Shown one piece after another: positions 6,054-10,930 of a DNA stretch of 10,930 nt; positions within the stretch are counted from its first letter, which is position 1, and every line of letters begins with the position of its first letter. Below the pieces are notes generated by a model. It was not told the origin of the DNA and did no database searches. It was given only the letters and a program-made list of their open reading frames with translations. The DNA comes from UMGS1474 sp050946775 (lineage in GTDB: Bacteria; Bacillota; Clostridia; Oscillospirales; Acutalibacteraceae). Where the stretch lies: NCBI GenBank assembly GCA_050946775.1, contig JBMNVL010000066.1, positions 1-10,930 of the forward strand, in the 5' to 3' direction. A program made the position numbers and the translations under genes.

Positions 6054-6200
6054 ATCTCGCCACCTCATCCGACCTTGTCGCCGCAAGCGTCTCCTCGGCC
6101 ACCTGTCTCGCTGCGGCTCGGTCACGGCACGGCTCTGACCGTCCCCCGGACGGTCATTCACTCCCGTGCCGCCGCTTCGCTATCATCAAGGGGAAGGCAA
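6054..6200 (+). repeat. Hairpin-rich intergenic element
   Basis: This starts ATCTCGCCACCTCATCCG and ends ATCATCAAGGGGAAGGC, end sequences that I recall as frequent in gut Clostridia intergenic repeats (not verifiable here). Inside it has a nested structure: CGGCACGG (6125-6132) pairs with CCGTGCCG (6164-6171) around an 8-bp hairpin GACCGTCC/GGACGGTC (6137-6155). A 99-residue frame across it has no ribosome binding site or family resemblance. Confidence 0.5.
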
Positions 6201-6247
6201 GCCGCACCCCGCCGATTTGCACAAACCGGTACGCTTTCCCCCGGTTC

Positions 6248-6276
6248 TTGACAACCGGGGGAAAACTCCGTATAAT
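6248..6276 (+). promoter_or_regulatory. Consensus SigA promoter of queT
   Basis: TTGACA (6248-6253) and TATAAT (6271-6276) are both perfect and 17 bases apart. The expected start near 6283 places a 7-bp hairpin (GGCGAAA 6284-6290 with TTTCGCC 6299-6305) at the very 5' end of the mRNA, ahead of the probable riboswitch. Confidence 0.93.
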
Positions 6277-6305
6277 ACCCGTTGGCGAAAAATTCCGCTT
6301 TCGCC

Positions 6306-6350
6306 GGTCAGTTCGAAACCATCCTGACCTAAAACAAAACTACGGAGGAA
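6306..6350 (+). promoter_or_regulatory. Probable preQ1-I riboswitch
   Basis: A stem GGTCAG (6306-6311)/CTGACC (6324-6329) encloses a 12-base loop, followed by an A-rich tail (TAAAACAAAACTACGGAGG) leading into the Shine-Dalgarno. This is the compact H-type pseudoknot plan of preQ1-I aptamers, whose tails look like AACAAAAC or AAAAAACUA. The loop UUCG (6312-6315) could pair with CGGA (6343-6346), which would mask the ribosome binding site, so translation control is likely. The downstream gene is a queuosine-precursor transporter, the typical target. Loop bases do not match every family position by eye. Confidence 0.7.
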
Positions 6351-6356
6351 GGTACC

Positions 6357-6896
6357 ATGACAAACAACCGCAAATTCTCGCCCCGTTTTCTGGCCGAAGC
6401 CGCGCTGATCGCGGCGATGTACACCGCGCTGACGGTCGCCGTCTCCCCCATCGCTTACGGCGAAGTGCAGTTTCGGGTATCGGAGCTGCTGACCATCCTG
6501 CCGGTTTTCACCCCGGTGGCGATCCCCGGACTGACGGTGGGATGCCTTTTGTCCAACCTGATCGGCCTTGGCACCGGCGCCAACATCGCCGGCGCGTGGG
6601 ATCTGCTGTGGGGCACGCTGGCCACTCTGCTGGCGGCGCTGGCGACGTACGGTCTGCGCCGCGTCCGCTTCGCCAAGCTGCCGGTGCTGTCCGCTCTCCC
6701 GGCGGTGATCGCCAACGGCGTCATCGTCGGCGCCGAATTGACGGTGGTGGTTTTCGGCGGCTTTACCTGGCCGGTCTTTTGGGTCACCGCGGGCTGGGTC
6801 GCGCTGGGCGAGTTCGTCACCGCCACGGTCGGCGGGCTGATCCTCTTCGGCGTGCTGGACAAAAGCGGCGCGTCGAAAAAGATCTTCGCCCAATAA
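6357..6896 (+). CDS. queT: QueT family queuosine-precursor ECF transporter S component
   Basis: Substrate-binding membrane subunit of an energy-coupling-factor transporter, likely for a queuosine precursor such as preQ1. The 179-residue product has about six membrane segments and the family hallmark YGEVQFRVSELLTILPV (34-50), followed by PGLTVGCLLSNLIG (57-70) and the WDLLWGTLATLLAA segment (81-94). The ATG has GGAGG (6344-6348) 8 bases upstream. It is a single-gene unit with its own promoter, probable riboswitch and terminator. The shared ATPase and EcfT subunits must be elsewhere. The assignment rests on the motif; exact ligand is inferred from family and leader. Confidence 0.9.
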   Translation: MTNNRKFSPRFLAEAALIAAMYTALTVAVSPIAYGEVQFRVSELLTILPVFTPVAIPGLTVGCLLSNLIGLGTGANIAGAWDLLWGTLATLLAALATYGLRRVRFAKLPVLSALPAVIANGVIVGAELTVVVFGGFTWPVFWVTAGWVALGEFVTATVGGLILFGVLDKSGASKKIFAQ

Positions 6897-6916
6897 CCAC
6901 AATCGAAAAAGCGAAA

Positions 6917-6944
6917 CCCCCGCGCCGATCGGCGCGGGGGTTTT
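6917..6944 (+). terminator. Terminator of queT
   Basis: A perfect 10-bp stem, CCCCCGCGCC (6917-6926) with GGCGCGGGGG (6931-6940), closes a GATC loop and is followed by TTTT. It begins 20 bases after the queT stop. Confidence 0.93.
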
Positions 6945-6971
6945 GTACTGGCAACGCAGAGAGATGGTGCG

Positions 6972-7276
6972 GATCAGGGAGTTTTCACCCCATAACCCGT
7001 GCAGGGCTGTCCGTAGGGGAGGGGTCTCCCTTGATCAGGGAGTTTTCACCCCATAACCCGTGCAGGGCTGTCCGTAGGGGAGGGGTCTCCCCAGATCAGG
7101 GAGTTTTCACCCCATAACCCGTGCAGGGTTGTCCGTAGGGGAGGGGTCTCCCTTGATCAGGGAGTTTTCACCCCATAACCCGTGCAGGGCTGTCCGTAGG
7201 GGATGGGTCTCCCTTGATCAGGGAGTTTTCACCCCATAACCCGTGCAGGGCTGTCCGTAGGGGAGGGATCTCCCCT
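6972..7276. repeat. Five tandem copies of a 61-bp unit
   Basis: Units start at 6972, 7033, 7094, 7155 and 7216 with GATCAGGGAGTTTTCACC and are nearly identical, with scattered single-base differences (for example CCAGATC before unit 3 and GATGGG in unit 4). Each ends in a small hairpin GGGAG/CTCCC. Because 61 is not a multiple of 3, no single frame repeats the same peptide, so it is not a coding repeat. There are no variable spacers, so it is not a CRISPR array. It lies between the queT terminator and the 3' end of the tagD-like gene. Confidence 0.95.
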
Positions 7277-7312
7277 CCCGCCGCACAAACCGGCGGACGC
7301 TTGCCCTCGCCG

Positions 7313-7711
7313 TTATTGCCCTTTTCCCAAAGCTTCCTTGATCAGGGTGGTGGACACCCCTTCGGTGCGGTCGAGATAGACCACCTCGCACAGCTCCTTG
7401 AGATAATCGAACTTGTCGCTGCCGGCCCAATCGCTGCCCATCACCACCACGTCGACGTGGTAATTTTTCACGTCGTCGGCCTTTTGCTCCCAACAGGTTT
7501 CGGGGATGACCAGATCGACGTAGCGGATGGCCTCGAGCATCCGTTTGCGGGTCTCGTAATCGTGGAACGCCTGCTTGCCCTTTTGGGCGTTGAACTCGTC
7601 GGTCGACAGGGCGACGATCAGATAATCGCCCAGCTCCCGGGCGCGTTTGAGCAGACGGATATGCCCGTAATGCAGCAGATCAAAGGTGCCGTAGGTCAAC
7701 ACCCGTTTCAT
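7313..7711 (-). CDS. tagD: Glycerol-3-phosphate cytidylyltransferase (TagD-like)
   Basis: Makes CDP-glycerol from CTP and glycerol-3-phosphate, the donor for glycerol-phosphate polymers such as wall teichoic acid. The 132-residue protein is close to the 129 of Bacillus TagD. The nucleotidyltransferase signature HYGH (14-17) in GTFDLLHYGHIRLL and the second motif RTEGVSTT (115-122) are intact; DYETRKRMLEAIRYVD (51-66) and VMGSDWAGSDKFDYL (90-104) are typical. The ATG at 7711-7709 overlaps the stop of the upstream glycosyltransferase by four bases (ATGA), so the two are translationally coupled; the open frame extending further upstream runs inside that gene. A close relative acting on another alcohol phosphate cannot be excluded. 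Confidence 0.88.
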   Translation of the reverse strand: MKRVLTYGTFDLLHYGHIRLLKRARELGDYLIVALSTDEFNAQKGKQAFHDYETRKRMLEAIRYVDLVIPETCWEQKADDVKNYHVDVVVMGSDWAGSDKFDYLKELCEVVYLDRTEGVSTTLIKEALGKGQ

Positions 7712-8757
7712 GGCAACCGCTCCTTTTTGGTTGAAAATCGCCGGTTGATCCGCCGGCGGATCGTTTGAAGGGAGATCTCCCGGCCCAAGGCGATCTGCCG
7801 GTACCAGTACCGGCGGGAGGTATACGCCCGGCGGGGCTTGTCCCGCAGGGAGAAATAGTCGCTGTCTCTCCAGGCGGGGAATTGCCGGTCGAGATAGGCG
7901 AACGCCTGGTCGCAAAACCGGCGCTTGAGCGCCTTTTCGCCCGGCGCGGTGGGATGCGCCAGCACCACGTAGACGTGCTTGAGCACGAGGTATTCCAGTC
8001 CCCGGCGGACGCTCTCGTCCAGCCGGCCGGCGGTTTGGTAAACGGCCAGCAGCCGGTCGGCGGCGGCAAACAGATCGAACCGCCTTTCGGTAAAGGCGTG
8101 GGTCAGCGAGCCTTCCCGGGTGGCGTCGTACGCGTACAGCGGCTCGTCCACCCGGCTGATCCGCTTCGCGAAGGCGAAGGCGGAATAGGTGAAAAGCAGA
8201 TCCTCGTAGATGCGCAGATCCTGCTCAAAGCGCAGCCCGTGATCCCGGATCAGCGCGGCGGAAAACAGCTTGTTCCACAGATAGGGCGACTCGTCGAACA
8301 GCAGGGGCGACTCGTAGACGCTTTTGTCAAAGACGTCGCCGGCGGGAACGCGGCCGTCGGCAAAGGTGCGCCGGTCGGTGCCGGTCGTCATCACCCGCAG
8401 ATGATCGCAGCAGACGATGTCGGCCTGTTTTTGCCGCGCGGCGTCGTACAGCCGCTCGAACATAGCGGGGCAAACGGAATCGTCGCTGTCGACAAAGCCG
8501 ATATATTCCCCGGCCGCCGCCGAAAGCGCCCGGTTGCGGGCGGCCGCGGCGCCGCCGTTTTCCACGGTGAACACCCGCACGAGAGCGGGATACCGGGCGG
8601 CGTAGTCGCGGGCGATGGCGGCGGTGGCGTCGGTGCTGCCGTCGTCCACCAGCAGCACCTCGATATCGGGCAGGGTTTGGGCGACCAGCGAATCCAGACA
8701 CCGGGGCAGATAGTTTTCCACGTTGTACGCGGGAACGATAACGCTGACGGTTTTCAT
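7708..8757 (-). CDS. Glycosyltransferase family 2 protein
   Basis: An inverting GT-A glycosyltransferase that moves a sugar from a nucleotide donor to an envelope or capsule acceptor; the sugar and acceptor cannot be read from sequence. Of 349 residues, about 1-210 are the catalytic domain: SVIVPAYNVENYLPRCLDSL (5-24), VDDGSTD (37-43), GGAAAARN (68-75) and the metal-binding DSD (90-92) in GFVDSDD. YED (184-186) fits the catalytic-base region. The rest is helical and ends in a basic tail (from about 310) that may touch the membrane. There is no clear transmembrane segment. The ATG at 8757 has GAGG upstream. It is coupled to the tagD-like gene, which suggests teichoic-acid-like or glycerol-phosphate-decorated polymer synthesis. 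Confidence 0.88.
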   Translation of the reverse strand: MKTVSVIVPAYNVENYLPRCLDSLVAQTLPDIEVLLVDDGSTDATAAIARDYAARYPALVRVFTVENGGAAAARNRALSAAAGEYIGFVDSDDSVCPAMFERLYDAARQKQADIVCCDHLRVMTTGTDRRTFADGRVPAGDVFDKSVYESPLLFDESPYLWNKLFSAALIRDHGLRFEQDLRIYEDLLFTYSAFAFAKRISRVDEPLYAYDATREGSLTHAFTERRFDLFAAADRLLAVYQTAGRLDESVRRGLEYLVLKHVYVVLAHPTAPGEKALKRRFCDQAFAYLDRQFPAWRDSDYFSLRDKPRRAYTSRRYWYRQIALGREISLQTIRRRINRRFSTKKERLP

Positions 8758-8780
8758 GGCGACCTCATTGGCGACGGCTC

Positions 8781-8800
8781 AAAACGCCCGCGGGCGTTTT
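8781..8800 (-). terminator. 20-bp perfect palindrome between the PASTA gene and the glycosyltransferase
   Basis: AAAACGCCCG is followed directly by its reverse complement CGGGCGTTTT. As RNA it gives an 8-bp stem with a CGCG loop, then only four U residues. It lies 13 bases past the stop of the PASTA gene and 23 bases before the glycosyltransferase start, so it may be a partial terminator setting their ratio. I see no separate promoter for the glycosyltransferase. Confidence 0.5.
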
Positions 8801-8813
8801 GGGCCGATGGGTG

Positions 8814-10574
8814 TCAGTCCTCGGCGGGCTCCTCCGGCGCGGTCGGCTCGGTGGGCGCGGTCGGCTCGGTGGTAGCGGGCGTCGTGGGACGGGTGGCGGT
8901 TGTGGCGGTCGGCCGTCCGGTCCATTGCGGAAAGGTGCGCTCGGTGGTGGTCGTGGTGGTGACGGTCGTGGTGGTGGTCGTGGCGGAGGTGGTGGTGTCG
9001 CGGGTGCTGACGTACAGGGTGATCACGTCGCCCGCCTTGGCGGTGTTGCCGGCGGCCGGCTCGCAGTGATCGACGTAGCCGCGATCCTGATCGGAATTGG
9101 TCACCCGGACCGATTCCACCACAAAGCCCAGCGATTCAAGATATTCCTTGGCGTGAGCGGCCTTCCACCCGGTCAGATCGGGCACCTCGATCTCCTCGGC
9201 GCCGTCGCTGATGACCACCTTGATCACCGATCCGGCCTCCACCATTTCGCCCGGATCGGGCGACTGGGACAGGATGGTGCCCCGCTTTTTGCGGTGGAAT
9301 TTCAAATAATCCACCTCGACGGTCAGATCGCCCTCCAGCTCGCCGTTGCGCACTTCAAAATAGTTTTCACCGACCAGCGCCGGCACGGCGACGCCGTTGA
9401 CCAGCGTCGGCTCGGTGGGCAGGGTCTCCTCGGGAACGATATCCTCCGGCTCGGGCTCGGAAGAGCCGCCGCGCAGCAGCAGGAACAGCCCGCCGCCGAT
9501 CAGCAGGATCAGCAGCGCCGCCGTCGCCACGATCAGGACGATGGGGTTTTTGGCCCGGGGCTGATCGGCCTCTTCCCCGGCGGCCGGCGCCTCCTCCTCG
9601 TCGAGCAGGGCGGCCAGCGCCGGCGCGGTGGACAGTTGATCCTCCAGCACTTTCAGGGAGGGGATGCGGTTGGCGGGATCGACCTGCAGACCGCCCCACA
9701 GCACCGCCGCCACCTGATCGGGCAGCTCTCTGGCTACCTCGGCGGACAGATACAGATCGCCCGAATTGCGGGCGCGTTTGGAACCGATCGGCGGCACGGT
9801 GCCGGTGATGGTGCGAAACAGGGTGGCGATCAGCCCGTAAACGTCGGTGGCGCCGGTGATGTCGGCGTCAAAGGCGTATTGCTCCGGCGCGGCGTAGCCC
9901 TGCGGCAGCGAGGGCGACAGATCGGTGCTGGCGAAACGCGCCTCCGGCAGATAAAATCCCCGGATCCGCAGCTTGCCGTCGGGCGCGATCAGCAGGTTGT
10001 CGGGGCAGATCCCCAAATGGTAGATCCCCGCCGCGTGCAGGGACACCAGCGACGAGAGCAGCGGCATGAACAGCGGCCGGGCGTCCGCCCAGCGCATCCG
10101 TCCGCCCACCGCCTTGAGCCGGCTTTCCAGGGTAACGCCTTCCTCGATCTCCGATACGGCGTAAACGGTGTCGTGCTCCTCAAAAATATCGTAGGTGGGG
10201 ATCATGGCGGGCAATTCCCGCATCCGCGCCAGCGCCCGCACGTGCCGGCGGAATTTTTCCAGATAATCCTTAAACGGGCTTTCACATCCCGCCATGGCCG
10301 CCACCGACCCGTCGGGCCGGCGTTCGCACAGCGTCGCCGGGAAAAATTCCCGGATGACGATGGGCGCCTCCAGTCCCCGGTCATAGCCCAGATACCGCAC
10401 GCTGTCGCCGCCGATATCCATCACCCGGCCGACGATGTAGCGCTCGGCCAACAGGGTGCGCACCGGCAGATAGGCGTCGGGATTGGTGCCGTTGACCGGG
10501 AAACGGCAGGCCGGACAGGCCGTCACACCCTCCGGCAGCGGGTTCATGCAACCCATACACAAGCGTTCCGTCAT
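8814..10574 (-). CDS. Membrane-anchored PASTA protein with zinc-ribbon and degenerate kinase (pseudokinase) domain
   Basis: The 586-residue protein resembles Ser/Thr kinases of the PknB/PrkC type, which sense peptidoglycan fragments, but looks catalytically dead. Order: zinc ribbon with C6, C9, C20, C23; kinase-like domain (about 45-315); transmembrane helix (about 344-367); two PASTA domains (about 396-457 and 463-523); and a Thr/Pro-rich tail with runs of Thr (from about 526). Key kinase positions are replaced: the VAIK lysine is R75 (PIVIREFF), HRD is H186-L187-G188, and DFG is R205-G206-F207. N193 and APE (229-231, in GYAAPEQY) remain, and the glycine loop (GRVMDIGGDS) is weak. The ATG has AAAGGTGG upstream and its own promoter. 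The Thr-rich tail is encoded by near-perfect ACC repeats and may be glycosylated or span the wall. The partner is unknown. Confidence 0.85.
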   Translation of the reverse strand: MTERLCMGCMNPLPEGVTACPACRFPVNGTNPDAYLPVRTLLAERYIVGRVMDIGGDSVRYLGYDRGLEAPIVIREFFPATLCERRPDGSVAAMAGCESPFKDYLEKFRRHVRALARMRELPAMIPTYDIFEEHDTVYAVSEIEEGVTLESRLKAVGGRMRWADARPLFMPLLSSLVSLHAAGIYHLGICPDNLLIAPDGKLRIRGFYLPEARFASTDLSPSLPQGYAAPEQYAFDADITGATDVYGLIATLFRTITGTVPPIGSKRARNSGDLYLSAEVARELPDQVAAVLWGGLQVDPANRIPSLKVLEDQLSTAPALAALLDEEEAPAAGEEADQPRAKNPIVLIVATAALLILLIGGGLFLLLRGGSSEPEPEDIVPEETLPTEPTLVNGVAVPALVGENYFEVRNGELEGDLTVEVDYLKFHRKKRGTILSQSPDPGEMVEAGSVIKVVISDGAEEIEVPDLTGWKAAHAKEYLESLGFVVESVRVTNSDQDRGYVDHCEPAAGNTAKAGDVITLYVSTRDTTTSATTTTTTVTTTTTTERTFPQWTGRPTATTATRPTTPATTEPTAPTEPTAPEEPAED

Positions 10575-10615
10575 GGCGGAAGATCCACCTTTCTTTTTAT
10601 AAATGGTAGTAATTT

Positions 10616-10644
10616 ATTGTACAATCTTTCCGCCGGAATGTCAA
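10616..10644 (-). promoter_or_regulatory. SigA-type promoter of the PASTA pseudokinase gene
   Basis: On the minus strand TTGACA (10644-10639) and TACAAT (10621-10616) are separated by 17 bases. The start near 10609 gives a leader of about 35 bases with AAAGGTGG upstream of the ATG at 10574. This promoter probably also supplies the glycosyltransferase and tagD-like gene by readthrough. Confidence 0.88.
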
Positions 10645-10689
10645 GAAAAGCCTCCCGGCATTTGCGAGGTGTCCTAAAGGACAGTTTAT

Positions 10690-10738
10690 AAAAAACCGGC
10701 TGAGGCAAGGATCATTCCTGACTTCAGTCGGTTTTTTG
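10690..10738. terminator. Bidirectional terminator
   Basis: AAAAACCGGCTGA (10691-10703) pairs with TCAGTCGGTTTTTT (10724-10737) with one G-T pair, around a 20-base loop. A- and T-runs on both sides make it usable in either direction. It separates the pseudokinase promoter from whatever lies to the right. Confidence 0.85.
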
Positions 10739-10757
10739 TCGCATATCGGTGCAAGCA

Positions 10758-10780
10758 GGACGTTTGTGTGCCAAACGTCC
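10758..10780. repeat. Perfect 9-bp hairpin
   Basis: GGACGTTTG (10758-10766) and CAAACGTCC (10772-10780) flank a 5-base loop. It directly precedes the TGATG-spaced hairpin array and may be its first element. Confidence 0.8.
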
Positions 10781-10788
10781 GGAAAAAG

Positions 10789-10930
10789 TGATGTTTGCCC
10801 TGCGGGCAAGTGATGCAGTTCGCTTTGCGAACAATGATGTTTTGCGGCTTTGCCGCAAAATGATGTGATGTGTTCCGCTCACGCGCCGAAGGCGCACATC
10901 ATGCCCGAAGGGCGCATCATTCGGCGCAGC
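10789..10930. repeat. Array of short hairpins separated by TGATG/CATCA spacers, cut by the window end
   Basis: Successive perfect inverted repeats have different sequences but a constant spacer: TTGCCC/GGGCAA (10795-10809), GTTCGC/GCGAAC (10818-10832), TTTTGCGGC/GCCGCAAAA (10840-10860), GCGCC/GGCGC (10883-10895) and GCCC/GGGC (10903-10913), all with 3-base loops. TGATG occurs at 10789, 10811, 10835, 10861 and 10866; after about 10875 the spacer reads as its reverse complement, CATCA, at 10897 and 10915. So the array turns over near its middle. I see no coding frame that explains it. Confidence 0.85.

Noticed and set aside
5952..6251. 99-residue plus-strand frame upstream of queT
   Set aside because: It spans two dispersed repeats and runs into the queT promoter; no start signal or similarity.
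6972..7276. CRISPR array
   Set aside because: The 61-bp units abut directly with no unique spacers and there are no cas genes.
7765..10691. Long plus-strand frames (434 and 630 residues) opposite the glycosyltransferase and PASTA gene
   Set aside because: They mirror genes with intact motifs on the minus strand; the translations are Gly/Arg/His/Gln-rich without recognisable domains.
10597..10809. 70-residue minus-strand frame upstream of the PASTA gene
   Set aside because: It includes a terminator hairpin and the PASTA promoter and has no ribosome binding site.

Overview
The window looks like the replication-origin neighbourhood of a GC-rich member of the Firmicutes (class Clostridia; an Oscillospiraceae-like gut lineage is my guess from the style of the dispersed repeats). 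The main evidence is a leftward dnaA facing away from a rightward rpmH-rnpA-yidD-yidC-jag cluster, the classic origin arrangement of Firmicutes. All genes have strong AGGAGG-type ribosome binding sites, and several have near-consensus sigma-70/SigA promoters.

Layout. Positions 1-423 hold a 63-bp dispersed repeat and then a region that looks like the unwinding half of oriC: degenerate DnaA boxes and, at 168-198, a DnaA box / GC spacer / CTA-triplet series like the Bacillus subtilis DnaA-trio element. dnaA lies on the minus strand (424-1773). Its leader has a strong promoter, a 30-base perfect palindrome at the expected transcription start and a near-perfect DnaA box. From about 2000 to 2820 there is a gene-free mosaic of dispersed repeats. 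A good promoter at 2877-2906 then drives rpmH (2973-3107), rnpA, yidD, yidC and jag, closing with a strong terminator at 5841-5870. These genes serve the ribosome, RNase P and membrane protein insertion.

After jag the usual mnmE/mnmG/rsmG genes are missing. Instead there is a heptamer tandem array, a second (inverted) copy of the 63-bp repeat, a hairpin-rich repeat, and then queT, a queuosine-precursor ECF transporter S component, with a perfect promoter and a probable preQ1 riboswitch. Five tandem copies of a 61-bp unit follow (6972-7276).

The right third carries three minus-strand genes: a membrane-anchored PASTA protein with a zinc-ribbon start and a kinase domain that has lost its catalytic residues (8814-10574), a GT2 glycosyltransferase (7708-8757), and a tagD-like glycerol-3-phosphate cytidylyltransferase (7313-7711) overlapping it by 4 bases. 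Together they suggest cell-envelope polymer synthesis and sensing. The window ends in a bidirectional terminator and an array of small hairpins separated by TGATG spacers, cut by the window edge.

The most interesting items are the trio-like origin element, the palindrome on the dnaA promoter, the PASTA pseudokinase, and the hairpin array at the right edge. Most long open frames antisense to the real genes are artefacts of high GC content.
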